Shown here: piece by piece, positions 38,989-48,786 of the stretch | Layout: every line of letters begins with the position of its first letter | How positions within the stretch are numbered: position 1 is the stretch's first letter | NCBI RefSeq assembly: GCF_000379605.1 | Contig: NZ_KB902702.1 | Location: 146,921 to 210,920 of the forward strand | Source: Rhizobium giardinii bv. giardinii H152 | Lineage (GTDB): Bacteria > Pseudomonadota > Alphaproteobacteria > Rhizobiales > Rhizobiaceae | Length of the DNA: 64,000 nucleotides | Direction: 5' to 3' | The notes under the pieces: generated by a model | Seen by the model: the letters and a program-made list of their open reading frames with translations, nothing else | Database searches by the model: none | Told to the model about the DNA's origin: nothing | Made by a program: the position numbers and the translations under genes

Positions 38989-39019
38989 GAACCGCCCCCG
39001 TATGGAAGGAGGGCGGTTC
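38989..39019 (-). promoter_or_regulatory. Hairpin between binding-protein and permease genes
   Basis: GAACCGCCC and GGGCGGTTC form a nine-bp stem around 13 bases. No U run on the minus strand. As with agpA/agpB, it probably raises the ratio of binding protein to membrane subunits. Confidence 0.5.
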
Positions 39020-39059
39020 GAAATCAATCGGATTGTGCAAGGCGTGATGCGATGCGCGC

Positions 39060-40013
39060 CTATTCGATGACGCGCGTGGCGCGGCCGAGCACGCTTTCGG
39101 GGAAGGTCACGCCCATCTTCGAGGCGGCAGCCTTGTTGATGACGAGATCGGTGCCGGCTGCGACCTTGACGGCGATATCCCCCGGGTTTTCACCCTTGAG
39201 GACACGCACGACGACGTCGCCAGTCTGCTTGCCGACATCATGGTAGTTGAAGCCGAGAGCAGCGACCGCGCCGCGCGAAACGGAGTCCGTATCGGCCGTG
39301 AAGAGCGGCAGCTTGGCTTCCTCGGCGACGGCGACAGCACCTTCGAGCGCCGAGATGATCGTGTTGTCGGTCGGGATATAGATGACGTCGGCGCGACCGA
39401 CGAGGGCGCGAGCGGCGCCCTGGACTTCAGCGGACTTCGTCGCGGCGGATTCGACGACGGTCAGGCCGGCCTTCTCGGCTTGCGTCTTCAGAACGGCGAG
39501 CAGCGAAACCGAGTTCGCCTCGCCGGAATTGTAGAGATAACCGATCGATTTCGCGTTCGGCAGGATTTCCTTGATGAGCGCGACATGCTCGGCAACCGGC
39601 GACAAATCGGAGAGACCGGTGACGTTGCCGCCCGGCTTGTCCATGTCGTTCACGAGCTGCGCGCCGAGCGGATCGGACACGGCGGTGAAGACGACCGGAA
39701 TGTCGCGCGTCGAGGAGACCACAGCCTGCGCCGAGGGCGTCGAGATCGGAACGATGACATCCGGTCCTTCGCCGGCGAACTGGCGAGCGATCTGGGCTGC
39801 CGTCGCCGGATTGCCCTGGGCGGACTCATAGAGGAACTTGAGGTTTTCGCCTTCCTTGTAGCCGGCTGCGGCCAGTGCTTCCTTGACGCCGTCACGCACG
39901 GCATCGAGCGCCGGGTGTTCGACGATGGCGGTGACGGCGACGGTCACTTCGTCTGCCCGCGCGGGCAGGGCGAGGGCGACGGTTGCTGCGAGAGCAAGCA
40001 GGATTGAGCGCAT
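39060..40013 (-). CDS. Periplasmic ABC-type binding protein (PF04392, TrpX-like)
   Basis: 317 residues with signal peptide (SILLALAATVALALPARA). The mature protein starts DEVTVAVTAIVEHPALDAVRDG and carries FLYESAQGNPATAAQIARQF, VFTAVSDPLGAQLV, GNVTGLSD and GYLYNSGEANS, all typical of the ABC_sub_bind family. First gene of the three-gene importer. Ligand unknown. Confidence 0.88.
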   Translation of the reverse strand: MRSILLALAATVALALPARADEVTVAVTAIVEHPALDAVRDGVKEALAAAGYKEGENLKFLYESAQGNPATAAQIARQFAGEGPDVIVPISTPSAQAVVSSTRDIPVVFTAVSDPLGAQLVNDMDKPGGNVTGLSDLSPVAEHVALIKEILPNAKSIGYLYNSGEANSVSLLAVLKTQAEKAGLTVVESAATKSAEVQGAARALVGRADVIYIPTDNTIISALEGAVAVAEEAKLPLFTADTDSVSRGAVAALGFNYHDVGKQTGDVVVRVLKGENPGDIAVKVAAGTDLVINKAAASKMGVTFPESVLGRATRVIE

Positions 40014-40107
40014 GGGTGTCCTCCGAGACTGATTTTTTCGGCCTTCTTAGGAAGCGCGACAGGCTAAATCAATCGACTTGGAGACCGGCATTCATCAAAT
40101 TTGCTGA

Positions 40108-41340
40108 TCAATCCTCGCCGTGATTGGCGATCATCATGGCCTCGAAGGCCATGCGGTCGACCTTGCGCATGCGCTCGGACTCGGATTTCAGCTGGCCGCA
40201 GGCGGCGAGAATGTCGCGGCCGCGGGGCGTGCGGATCGGTGAGGCGTAGCCGGCCGCGTTGATGAAGTCGGCAAATTTCTCGATGTGCTCCCAGGAGGAA
40301 CACTGGTAGTTCGTGCCGGGCCAGGGATTGAAGGGGATGAGGTTGATCTTGGCGGGTATGCCCCTCAGGAGCCGCACCAGTTCCTTGGCGTCTTCAAGCG
40401 AATCGTTGACGCCCTCGAGCATCACATATTCGAAGGTGATGCGGCGCGCGTTCGACAGGCCGGGATAGGCGCGGCAGGCATCGAGCAGGTCCTTCAGGGG
40501 ATATTTCTTGTTGATCGGCACCAGCATGTCGCGCAGGTCGTCGCGCACGGCATGCAGCGAGATCGCCAGCATGACGCCGAGCTCGGCGCCGGTACGGTGG
40601 ATTTCCGGCACGATGCCGGAGGTCGAGAGCGTCACGCGCCTCTTCGACAGCGAGAGCCCGTCACCGTCGGTGGCAATCAAAAGCGCCGTCTTGACGTTTT
40701 CGAAATTGTAGAGCGGCTCGCCCATGCCCATCATGACGACGTTGGAGACCTTGCGGCCCTCGGCGGGCACGATGGCGCCGGCCGGCGTATCGCGGTCCGG
40801 GAAATCGCCCAGCCGGTCGCGGGCCAGCAGAAGCTGCGCCAGGATTTCCTCGGCCGTCAGATTGCGCACCAGCTTCTGCGTGCCGGTGTGGCAGAAGGAA
40901 CAGGTGAGCGTGCAGCCGACCTGGCTGGAAATGCACAGCGTGCCGCGACCTTCCTCGGGAATGTAGACGGTCTCGATCTCGACGGGCCGACCGGCGCCGC
41001 GCGGCGGGAAGCGCAACAGCCACTTGCGGGTGCCGTCGGTCGAGATCTGCTCCTCGACGATTTCCGGCCGGGCGATGGTGAAATGCTTCTTCAGCATCTC
41101 GCGCATGTCCTTCGACACATTGGTCATGTGGTCGAAGTCGGAGACGCCGCGCACATAGAGCCAGTGCCAGAGCTGGCTCACCCGCATCTTCACCTGCTTC
41201 TGCGGAAGGCCGATCTCGACCAGGGCCGTGCCCATGTCCTCGCGCGAAAGACCGATCAGCGACGGCATTTCGGCCGCCATGGCCGGGCGGACCGGCGCTT
41301 TCGAGGGGCGGTCCAGATTGAGTGCTTCAGTCGCGGCCAT
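40108..41340 (-). CDS. rlmN: 23S rRNA/tRNA adenine-C2 methyltransferase
   Basis: 410-residue radical-SAM enzyme that methylates A2503 of 23S rRNA and A37 of some tRNAs. The [4Fe-4S] cysteines are in [12 protein letters not shown]. Further motifs are [13 protein letters not shown], the SAM-binding STSGIVPEI and the resolving cysteine in [15 protein letters not shown] at 41340 begins the usual N-terminus; an in-frame extension to 41454 is not supported. Stands alone. Confidence 0.95.
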   Translation of the reverse strand: MAATEALNLDRPSKAPVRPAMAAEMPSLIGLSREDMGTALVEIGLPQKQVKMRVSQLWHWLYVRGVSDFDHMTNVSKDMREMLKKHFTIARPEIVEEQISTDGTRKWLLRFPPRGAGRPVEIETVYIPEEGRGTLCISSQVGCTLTCSFCHTGTQKLVRNLTAEEILAQLLLARDRLGDFPDRDTPAGAIVPAEGRKVSNVVMMGMGEPLYNFENVKTALLIATDGDGLSLSKRRVTLSTSGIVPEIHRTGAELGVMLAISLHAVRDDLRDMLVPINKKYPLKDLLDACRAYPGLSNARRITFEYVMLEGVNDSLEDAKELVRLLRGIPAKINLIPFNPWPGTNYQCSSWEHIEKFADFINAAGYASPIRTPRGRDILAACGQLKSESERMRKVDRMAFEAMMIANHGED

Positions 41341-41557
41341 TCTCGCCAGTTCCCGTGTCCTGGTTACGCAATGCCCGTTCCAGCGTTTTCGCCTGGAGCC
41401 GGTCGCGTAAAATGCTGAGATCAGAGTTCGGTTGCCGCGCCTGGGGATCGCCAAGGATCCGCGCAGCCATCATGGAGCGGGCCTTTAGCACGGATTTCGC
41501 CCGCCGTCACCCTCCGGCGCAGCAGGGCAGACCTGCAAACAGACAGATGCCTTAACG

Positions 41558-41586
41558 GCAGAAGGCCGGACGAACCGGCCTTCTGC
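41558..41586 (-). terminator. Hairpin terminator after the IalB-family gene
   Basis: Perfect 12-bp stem (GCAGAAGGCCGG arm) with a five-base loop, 22 bases after the stop codon. The U run is weak (CGTTAAGG). Confidence 0.65.
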
Positions 41587-41608
41587 AACAACGATCAGAT
41601 AGAACGGC

Positions 41609-42112
41609 CTACTTGCAGCCTTCGATCTGCTTCAGCGCGGCCGAAATGCCCGACAGGGAATAGGAGTAGGCCGTCGGCGTGCCCTTGCGCGACTTTGCGG
41701 CAACCGACATCGCCTTGCCGGATTTCATCGCGGCGACGAGCGCCGGCTCTTCAGCGGCGTTCTCGACCCAGGCGGAATTGCCCTTGGTGAACATCACGAA
41801 ATCCTTGGCGTCGATGGTGACTGTCACCTTCGAATTCTCCTGCAGCGGATAGCCCATCATGGCCTGTGGCTCGTAGGAGATGTTCTGGCCCGGGCGCTGC
41901 GACACGAGGAAGAAGATATCGCCATGGTCGACATTGGCCGGGCTCTTTTCCTTCGGTACCGAAAGAACGTAGCAGACCTTGCTGGAACCGGAGGTATAGG
42001 AATAGGCACCCCAGGCATTGAACTGCTGGATACGGGTCGGCGACTGGGCCGAGGCCACGCCGGCGAATGCCGTCACGAGTGCGAGTGCGGTGATGAGCTT
42101 TCTTACAAACAT
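41609..42112 (-). CDS. Invasion-associated locus B (IalB) family protein
   Basis: 167 residues, periplasmic. A signal peptide (LITALALVTAFAGVASA) is followed by the IalB core: NAWGAYSYTSGSSKVCYVLS, FFLVSQRPGQNISYEP, TKGNSAWVENAAEEPALVAAMKSG and a terminal cysteine (IEGCK) able to pair with the one in KVCYV. Named from Bartonella; in rhizobia its role is unknown. ATG at 42112 with AGGA upstream. Confidence 0.86.
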   Translation of the reverse strand: MFVRKLITALALVTAFAGVASAQSPTRIQQFNAWGAYSYTSGSSKVCYVLSVPKEKSPANVDHGDIFFLVSQRPGQNISYEPQAMMGYPLQENSKVTVTIDAKDFVMFTKGNSAWVENAAEEPALVAAMKSGKAMSVAAKSRKGTPTAYSYSLSGISAALKQIEGCK

Positions 42113-42593
42113 CTTGTCCTGCCGGTTTCTTGGGCGCCGGTGCCCGATCAGCATCAGCCGGGCAACGCATGGTCATGATTTGATTTATTTTGACTTAATT
42201 CAGGTTACCAAACCGTCAACATTCTCTGAATTCACTGCGCACCCGCTTTAATACGGAACACATTGCGACGCAAATCCTGCTTCAGGTCAGGCTTCGCAAG
42301 ATCTTCAGGCTAGCCAGGGCGCGCCCGAACGATGCCAGCCTGATTGCTTCACGGTTTTGCGAAAATCCAGGGAACGGTTCCCGGCGAGAACGTGCCGAAT
42401 TCCGTCTGCCGTGCGCGCTTGGCTTGCTGAGCGCTTGCCCATCAGCCAAAGCGTGCTCGACGCGCGTTTATGTCACAAAGAATCAGGCAAGAGTTTGACC
42501 TTCGAAAAAAGCCTCGTGTCTGGCGGGGGATAGCGAGAAAACGTGGGGCAGGGCGGGTAAGCAGGCCGGCATTTCGTCAAGCGCCAGAGCGGC
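42113..42593. other. Intergenic gap without recognised gene
   Basis: 481 bp between the IalB-family and YkvA-type genes. I see a small palindrome (GGGAAC-G-GTTCCC, 42370-42382) and an AT-rich segment (42178-42225) that probably contains the IalB gene promoter. No convincing coding frame or known RNA. Confidence 0.5.
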
Positions 42594-42992
42594 TCAGTCG
42601 GGCAGTTTATCCTGCAAGGCCTCGTCCGCCCTGACGTAGTGCTGTTCCTTGATCTGGCCGCTGATCGCGGCAAAGGCGGCGGTCAGCACGGCGATGTCAT
42701 CGGAAAAGCCGACCATGGCCAGAACGTCCGGGATGAAATCGAACGGCAGGACGAAATAGGCAAGCGCGCCGAGAAGGATGCCGCGGGTGCGCATCGGCGT
42801 CGCCGGGTCCATGGCGCAATAATAGGCGGCAACAAGGTCGCGGCTGAACGGCACCTGCCGCATCGCGCGTTTGAGCGTCGGCCAGAAGCGGCGCTCGACC
42901 TTGCGGGCCTTTGCCTCCTGCTCGCTCTCCTCGCCAGGCAGCAGAATCTCGCCGATCTTGACGTCATCCATCTTCTTCGTCTCGTCCTTCAT
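42594..42992 (-). CDS. YkvA family protein (DUF1232)
   Basis: 132 residues. The DUF1232 core is RGILLGALAYFVLPFDFIPDVLAMVGFSDDIAVL (two blocks), with a membrane-inserted helix and the conserved PxDxIPD pattern. Preceded by about 50 charged residues. Likely membrane-associated; function unknown. ATG at 42992 or 42971 are both possible. Confidence 0.83.
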   Translation of the reverse strand: MKDETKKMDDVKIGEILLPGEESEQEAKARKVERRFWPTLKRAMRQVPFSRDLVAAYYCAMDPATPMRTRGILLGALAYFVLPFDFIPDVLAMVGFSDDIAVLTAAFAAISGQIKEQHYVRADEALQDKLPD

Positions 42993-43019
42993 GAAAAAGC
43001 ATATGGGTGAGCGCGGCGC

Positions 43020-43352
43020 CTATTTCAAATGGGCTTCCTTCATATGGTCGGGCATGCGCCCGGCTGCCGCGCGGTCCATTCTGGCGGCGAGCTTGAAGTC
43101 CAGCTCGGTCAGCCCGCCGGAATCATGGGTGGTCAGCGTCACGTCCACCTTGTTGTAGACATTGAACCATTCGGGGTGATGGCCGAACTTCTCCGCCGCC
43201 AGCGCGCATTCGCTCATGAAGCCGAAGGCTTCGACAAAGCTCTTGAAGCGGAAGGTCTTCCAGATCGAAAGGCCATCTTCAGCAAGCACCCAGCCGTCCA
43301 TCTTGTGCAGGTTCTCGGTAACGGTCTCAGGGCTGAGCTTTTCCTGTTTCAT
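43020..43352 (-). CDS. phhB: 4a-hydroxytetrahydrobiopterin dehydratase (PCD/DCoH)
   Basis: 110 residues. The active-site pattern EKFGHHPEW followed by [13 protein letters not shown] is diagnostic. It recycles the pterin cofactor of phenylalanine hydroxylase, or acts as a pterin dehydratase in general metabolism; no phhA is in view. 27 bp after the YkvA-type gene start, same strand, so possibly co-transcribed. Confidence 0.92.
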   Translation of the reverse strand: MKQEKLSPETVTENLHKMDGWVLAEDGLSIWKTFRFKSFVEAFGFMSECALAAEKFGHHPEWFNVYNKVDVTLTTHDSGGLTELDFKLAARMDRAAAGRMPDHMKEAHLK

Positions 43353-43442
43353 GACAATCCCTCTTTTTGTGACGGCAACATTGTGGTTTCACAACGCGAC
43401 AGCCTTGGATAGGTTCAATTTTTCTCCTGCCCGTTGGATAGC

Positions 43443-43907
43443 ATGAAACCTGTCAGAATTCTCTTTGTCTGTCTCGGCAATATCTGCCGTTCGCCGCTGG
43501 CCGAAGGCATTTTGCGGCATCTGTCGCTGGGTTACCCCGTCGATGTCGATTCCGCCGGAACCGGCGGCTGGCATATCGGTGACCTGCCGGATCCTCGCTC
43601 GATTGCCGTCGCCCGGCGCCACGGCATTGATATTGCCGGCCAGCGCGGCCGCAAGATCGATGCCGGCGATTTTGCGGCCTTCGATCTGATCTTTGCGATG
43701 GACCGGAACAATCTGGCGACGCTGCGCGCGCTCGCACCGCCGGCCACGCAGCACAAGCTGCATCTTTTCCTCAGCTATACGCTGGGCGTCGAGCGCGACG
43801 TGCCCGACCCCTATTATGGAGGCCCGGAAGGCTTCCAGACCGTCTACAGCATGCTCTTCGAAGGCTGCTCTTCGCTGATCGGCAGGCTGGAAGAGATCGG
43901 CTCGTAG
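43443..43907 (+). CDS. Low-molecular-weight protein-tyrosine phosphatase
   Basis: 154 residues. The P-loop CLGNICRSP (C-x5-R-S) is at residues 10-18 and the general acid is in VPDPYYGG. Acts on phosphotyrosine proteins, often exopolysaccharide kinases. ATG at 43443 is preferred to TTG 43434. The last 64 bases overlap the 3' end of thpR on the other strand. Confidence 0.92.
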   Translation: MKPVRILFVCLGNICRSPLAEGILRHLSLGYPVDVDSAGTGGWHIGDLPDPRSIAVARRHGIDIAGQRGRKIDAGDFAAFDLIFAMDRNNLATLRALAPPATQHKLHLFLSYTLGVERDVPDPYYGGPEGFQTVYSMLFEGCSSLIGRLEEIGS

Positions 43908-44434
43908 AGCGGGAAGACCTCCTCGGTGATGTAGGGGCCGCCGCCGATCGAATCGCGCGACGACAGGAGCACGAAGCGCGAGACGGTGAAGGGGTTGGTG
44001 TAGAAGCCGCCGCGTCCTGACAGGTAACCGACGACATCCTCGACCCGCGACGAGCGCAGCCGCGCGAGCGTCACATGCGGCGTGAACTTGCGCGGGTCGG
44101 CCGGCAGGCCCAGCCGCTGGCAGATGCGCTCGATTTCGGCCTGGAGGGCATAGAGTTCCGGCGGGTTGCTGACCCCGGCCCAGACGGAATGCGGCTTCTT
44201 CGAACCGAAGGCGCCGGTGCCGGTGAGCTGCAGCTGGAATTCCGGGCGTTCGATGCGGTCGAGCCGGTCGACGATCTCGTCTGCGGTCCGGTTGTCGACG
44301 TCACCGATGAAGCGGAGTGTGATGTGGTAATTCTCCACATCGATCCAACGGGCACCGGGAAGACCACCACGTAACAATGAAAGGCTCATTGCGGCATTAC
44401 GCGGAATCTCGAGGGCGGTGAAAAGTCTCGGCAT
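43844..44434 (-). CDS. thpR: RNA 2',3'-cyclic phosphodiesterase
   Basis: 196 residues of the 2H phosphoesterase family (LigT). The two signature motifs are HITLRFIGD and HVTLARLRS. It opens cyclic phosphates at RNA ends. The C-terminal 20 residues (encoded in the overlap with the phosphatase gene) extend beyond the family core and may be dispensable. Confidence 0.92.
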   Translation of the reverse strand: MPRLFTALEIPRNAAMSLSLLRGGLPGARWIDVENYHITLRFIGDVDNRTADEIVDRLDRIERPEFQLQLTGTGAFGSKKPHSVWAGVSNPPELYALQAEIERICQRLGLPADPRKFTPHVTLARLRSSRVEDVVGYLSGRGGFYTNPFTVSRFVLLSSRDSIGGGPYITEEVFPLYEPISSSLPISEEQPSKSML

Positions 44435-44571
44435 GACGAGCTCCCCGAATCTCTGGCAGATATCGTCAGCGAATCACGCTTGACATCTGCACGCAACTAT
44501 AATTTCGCACCTGCAATATTTATCCAACGCAATTATCAGTCGTTGAACAAGAGATTATTTTTTTGGTTTCC

Positions 44572-45213
44572 TCAGCCTCCCGTTGAAAGCGATTGTACGA
44601 AGCGTTCGGCGACCGGCAGGAAGCGCTCGACCATGACGCCGATGCCGTCGCCGTTCGGATGCATGCCATCCTCGATCTTCAGCTTCGCATTCTCCACGAC
44701 GCCGTCAAGAAAAAACGGATAGAGTTCCGTGCCATAGGCCTTGGCAAGCTCCGGATAGATCGGATTGAACCGGCCCGCATAGTCGTCGCCCATGTTCGGC
44801 GGCGCCAGCATGCCGACCAGGAGAACCGGGATGCCGCGCGATTTAAGCTTCTCGATCATGGCTATCAGGTTCTTGCGGCTTTCTTCGGGGGCGATGCCGC
44901 GCAGCGCGTCGTTGGCGCCGAGTTCGAGGATCACGCCCTTGGTGCCATCCGGCACCGACCAGTCGATCCGCGCCAGCCCGCCCGAGGTCGTGTCGCCGGA
45001 AACGCCGGCATTGGCGATCGTCACGTCATGGCCCTTTGCGCGCAGGGCCTTTTCCAGACGGGCGGGAAAGGCGTCTTCCGGCGGCAATTGGTAGCCGGCC
45101 ATCAGGCTGTCGCCGAAGCCGACGAGATTGAGCGTGGCGGAACGGGCCGGGATCGCGGTGATCACAATTGCCGTGATCGCCAACAAAAAAGCCATGAAAC
45201 CTTTTATTCGCAT
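44572..45213 (-). CDS. Arylesterase, SGNH/TesA family
   Basis: 213 residues with a signal peptide (FMAFLLAITAIVITAIPARS). Block I GFGDSLMAGYQLP carries the nucleophile serine, block III LGANDALRG the asparagine, and DGMHPNGDG the Asp-His pair. Periplasmic esterase or lysophospholipase. In many bacteria tesA is divergent from ybbA-ybbP, exactly as here (72-bp spacer). Confidence 0.9.
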   Translation of the reverse strand: MRIKGFMAFLLAITAIVITAIPARSATLNLVGFGDSLMAGYQLPPEDAFPARLEKALRAKGHDVTIANAGVSGDTTSGGLARIDWSVPDGTKGVILELGANDALRGIAPEESRKNLIAMIEKLKSRGIPVLLVGMLAPPNMGDDYAGRFNPIYPELAKAYGTELYPFFLDGVVENAKLKIEDGMHPNGDGIGVMVERFLPVAERFVQSLSTGG

Positions 45214-45285
45214 GAATGCGCCCTTAAATCGGTAAAACATCAGCCGCTCGGCAATCTCCATATCCTACATATAGGACAGGTTCCT

Positions 45286-46011
45286 TTGGCAAAAACCATG
45301 ATCGAACTGAAAAATGCGGATCTGACACTCGGCCAGGCCGCTGCGTCCGTTCATGTGCTGAAGGGAATGGGCCTGACCATCGGGGCCGGTGAGTCCGTCG
45401 GCATCGTCGGTCCCTCGGGCTCAGGCAAGTCGACGCTGCTGATGGTTCTTGCCGGTCTGGAGCGTCTCGACAGCGGTGAAATCATCATCGACGGCACGCC
45501 GCTGCACGGCTTGAGCGAAGACCGGGTGGCGGAATTCCGCGGCCGCAATATCGGCATCGTCTTCCAGTCCTTCCATCTCATCCCGAACATGACGGCGCTC
45601 GAAAACGTCGCGGTGCCGCTCGAGCTTGCCAATGTCCGCAACGCCTTCGACATTGCCCGCCAGGAGCTCGCCTCCGTCGGCCTCGGCGAGCGGCTGTCGC
45701 ACTATCCCGGCCAGCTTTCCGGCGGTGAGCAGCAGCGCGTGGCGATCGCGCGCGCCCTGGCGCCGGCGCCGAAACTGCTGATCGCCGACGAGCCTACCGG
45801 CAATCTCGATGCCGAAACCGGCCGCCAGGTGGCCGATCTCATCTTCTCCAAGCAGGCCGAGCGCGACATGACACTGGTCCTCGTGACCCATGATGCCTCG
45901 CTTGCAGCCCGCTGCTCGCGCCAGGTGCGGGTCCGCTCCGGTGAGATCGTTTCCGGCTCGGGCCATGACCCGGCTCTTGCCGCATCGCTGTCGAAGGCGG
46001 TTTCCGCGTGA
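45286..46011 (+). CDS. ybbA: ABC transporter ATP-binding protein (YbbA/LolD-like)
   Basis: 241 residues. Walker A GPSGSGKST, signature LSGGEQQRVAIARAL and Walker B LLIADEPTGNLD of the MacB/LolD class. Partner of the FtsX-type permease that starts inside its stop codon. TTG 45286 has AGGACAGG at correct spacing; ATG 45298 is in frame as alternative. YbbAP exporters are linked to lipid or secondary-metabolite export and to TesA. Confidence 0.9.
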   Translation: MAKTMIELKNADLTLGQAAASVHVLKGMGLTIGAGESVGIVGPSGSGKSTLLMVLAGLERLDSGEIIIDGTPLHGLSEDRVAEFRGRNIGIVFQSFHLIPNMTALENVAVPLELANVRNAFDIARQELASVGLGERLSHYPGQLSGGEQQRVAIARALAPAPKLLIADEPTGNLDAETGRQVADLIFSKQAERDMTLVLVTHDASLAARCSRQVRVRSGEIVSGSGHDPALAASLSKAVSA

Positions 46012-48560
46012 CGGGCCGTGTTGCCAACGGTTTTCGTCCCGGGCTCGCCTTTCGCCTGGCGCTGCGGGAAATGCGCGGCGGCCTGAAGGGTTTCTACATT
46101 TTTCTCGCCTGCGTTGCGCTCGGCACGGCGGCGATTGCCGGCGTCAATTCGCTGTCGCAGTCGATCACCAGCTCGATCGCCAGCCAGGGCCGCGAGCTGC
46201 TCGCCGGCGATATCCGCTTCGAACTCAACAACCGCGTCGCGACGCCAGAGGAAAAGGCCTTCGTCGACGACATGGGCACGGTCGCGGTATCCGCCGGCCT
46301 GCGCTCCATGGCAAGGCTGCCCGATGGCTCCAACCAGGCGCTGGTCGAGCTGAAGGCGGTCGATGGCGCCTATCCACTCTACGGCAAGCTCGAAAGCGAG
46401 CCGGTGGCACCACTCGGCGAGCTTCTGGCCAGCCATGGCGATGTCCATGATGCGCTGGCAGCCCCGTTGCTTCTGGAGCGGCTCGGCATCAAGACCGGCG
46501 ACGAAATTCTGCTCGGCACGGCGCGCATCCGCATTTCCGGCCTGATCGTGCGCGAGCCGGACGCCTTGTCGGACGGGTTCGGCTTTGCGCCGCGCCTGCT
46601 CTTGTCAGCAGATGCGCTTGCTGCCTCCGGCCTGGTGCAGACGGGAAGCCTCGTCGAACATGCCTACAAGGTGAAGGTCGACGATCCCTCCAGCGTTCCG
46701 GCCTTGCGCCGACAGGCCGAGGAGAAATTTCCGCAGGCCGGCTGGTCGATTCGCACCAGCCAGAACGCGGCGCCGGCGCTGACGGCCAACATCACCCGCT
46801 TCTCGCAGTTCCTGACCCTCGTCGGCCTGACGGCGCTGATCGTCGGCGGCGTCGGCGTTGCCAATGCGGTGCGCTCCTACCTCGATTCCAAGCGCGGCGT
46901 CATCGCAACGTTCAAATGCGTCGGCGCGCCCGCCGCGATGGTCACCGCCATCTATCTCATCCAGATCCTGATGATCGCCTTGATCGGCATCGTCGTCGGC
47001 CTTGTGCTCGGCGCGCTTATCCCCTTCGTCGCCGCGCAATTCCTGGCGAACATGTTGCCGGTGTCGACCGCGTTCCAGCTCTACCCGCAAGCGCTTGGCC
47101 TTGCCGCCCTGTTCGGCCTTCTGACGGCGCTCGCCTTTGCCATCCTGCCGCTCGGCCACGCCCGCGAAGTACCGGCGACCGCGCTCTTCCGCGAGCAGAG
47201 CTTCGAACGGTCGCGCCTGCCGTCCTGGCCCTATCTGCTTGCCGCCGCTCTCTGCCTTGCAGCGCTTGCCGGCCTTGCCATCCTGACGGCCTATGACCGG
47301 CGGATTTCGCTCACCTTCCTCGGCGCCATCGCCTTCGCCTTCATCGTGCTGCGCGGCGTCGCCGTTCTCGTCGCCATGCTTGCCCGCCGGGCGCCGCGCG
47401 TCAGCTCGCCGGCCTTTCGGCTCGCCATCGGCAATATCCATCGTCCCGGCGCGCTGACGCCGTCGGTGGTCCTGTCGCTCGGTCTCGGGCTTGCGCTTCT
47501 CGTCACGCTGGCGCTGATCGACGGCAATCTGCGCCGCGAGCTCACCGGCAGCCTGCCGGAGCGGGCGCCGAACTTCTTCTTCGTCGATATTCAGGGCGCC
47601 GAGGTGGAGGGGTTCCGCTCGCTGCTGCAGAAAAGCCTGCCTGAGGGCAAGATCGTCGAAGTGCCGATGCTGCGTGGCCGCATCCTTGCGTTCAACGGGC
47701 AGGATGTCAGCAAGATGACCGTGCCGCCGGGCGGGCAATGGGTGCTGCGCGGCGACCGGGGCATCACCTATGCCGAGAACCGACCGGAAAATTCGTCCCT
47801 GACGCAGGGCAGCTGGTGGGCGCCGGACTATTCCGGCGAGCCGCTCGTCTCGTTTTCGGCGGAGGAAGCCGGCGAACTGGGCCTGAAGCTCGGCGACACC
47901 GTCACCGTCAACGTGCTTGGCCGCAACATCACGGCCCGGATCGCCAATTTCCGCACGGTGGAGTGGGAATCCCTGTCGATCAATTTCGTCATGGTCTTCT
48001 CGCCGAACACCTTTGCCGGCGCTCCGCATGCCTGGCTCGCCACGGTGATCGATCCCAACGCCACGGCGGCCGACGAGGCGGCAGCGCTGAAGGCGGTGAC
48101 GAATGCCTATCCGACGATCACCAGCGTCCGCGTCAAGGATGCGCTCGATATCATCAACCAATTGCTGGGGCAGCTTGCGACGGCCATCCGCGCCGCAGCC
48201 GCCGTTGCGCTGGTGGCCTCTGTTCTGGTGCTGGCCGGCGCTCTTGCCGCCGGCAACCGGGCCCGCACCCACGATGCCGTCGTCCTGAAGACTCTCGGGG
48301 CGACACGTTCGACCCTGATCCGTGCCTTCTGCTACGAATACGCGATGCTCGGCCTGTCGACGGCCATCTTCGCTCTGTTCGCCGGCGGCGTGGCGGCCTG
48401 GTACGTGGTGAGCCGGATCATGACCTTGCCGTCGTCCTTCCTGCCGGATGTCGCCCTGGCGACGATGGCCGTCGCGCTGGTCGTCACGGTCGGTTTCGGC
48501 CTTGCCGGCACCTGGCGGGTGCTCGGTCAGAAGGCTGCACCGGTGCTGCGGGCACTCTGA
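46008..48560 (+). CDS. ybbP: FtsX-like ABC transporter permease (YbbP)
   Basis: 850 residues. Ten-helix layout with two FtsX domains: first helix at FYIFLACVALGTAAIAGVNS, helices around FLTLVGLTALIVGGVGVANA, LIQILMIALIGIVVGLVLG, and a C-terminal set (AAVALVASVLVLAGALAAG ... ATMAVALVVTVGFGLAG). Large periplasmic loops lie between. GTG at 46008 overlaps the ybbA stop (GTGA). Length matches E. coli YbbP. Confidence 0.9.
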   Translation: MTGRVANGFRPGLAFRLALREMRGGLKGFYIFLACVALGTAAIAGVNSLSQSITSSIASQGRELLAGDIRFELNNRVATPEEKAFVDDMGTVAVSAGLRSMARLPDGSNQALVELKAVDGAYPLYGKLESEPVAPLGELLASHGDVHDALAAPLLLERLGIKTGDEILLGTARIRISGLIVREPDALSDGFGFAPRLLLSADALAASGLVQTGSLVEHAYKVKVDDPSSVPALRRQAEEKFPQAGWSIRTSQNAAPALTANITRFSQFLTLVGLTALIVGGVGVANAVRSYLDSKRGVIATFKCVGAPAAMVTAIYLIQILMIALIGIVVGLVLGALIPFVAAQFLANMLPVSTAFQLYPQALGLAALFGLLTALAFAILPLGHAREVPATALFREQSFERSRLPSWPYLLAAALCLAALAGLAILTAYDRRISLTFLGAIAFAFIVLRGVAVLVAMLARRAPRVSSPAFRLAIGNIHRPGALTPSVVLSLGLGLALLVTLALIDGNLRRELTGSLPERAPNFFFVDIQGAEVEGFRSLLQKSLPEGKIVEVPMLRGRILAFNGQDVSKMTVPPGGQWVLRGDRGITYAENRPENSSLTQGSWWAPDYSGEPLVSFSAEEAGELGLKLGDTVTVNVLGRNITARIANFRTVEWESLSINFVMVFSPNTFAGAPHAWLATVIDPNATAADEAAALKAVTNAYPTITSVRVKDALDIINQLLGQLATAIRAAAAVALVASVLVLAGALAAGNRARTHDAVVLKTLGATRSTLIRAFCYEYAMLGLSTAIFALFAGGVAAWYVVSRIMTLPSSFLPDVALATMAVALVVTVGFGLAGTWRVLGQKAAPVLRAL

Positions 48561-48786
48561 TCGGCCAGTTAACCGTTAATGCTATGGCGCAAAAGGGCGT
48601 TCGCAGCGGCTTTTCGATCGATTCGCGGCCCTGCCGGTCTTGTGCAAGTCATATTTCGACATCATATTCTACCAAGGCATGCTGGAGCCCCGCAGCGGCG
48701 CCTGGGCCGAGTGGCTGGCATCATTCAGATGATGCGCCCTCGTGGCCTGACACCGTAAACTTAACCGGGGCTTATAAGAGGAAACA

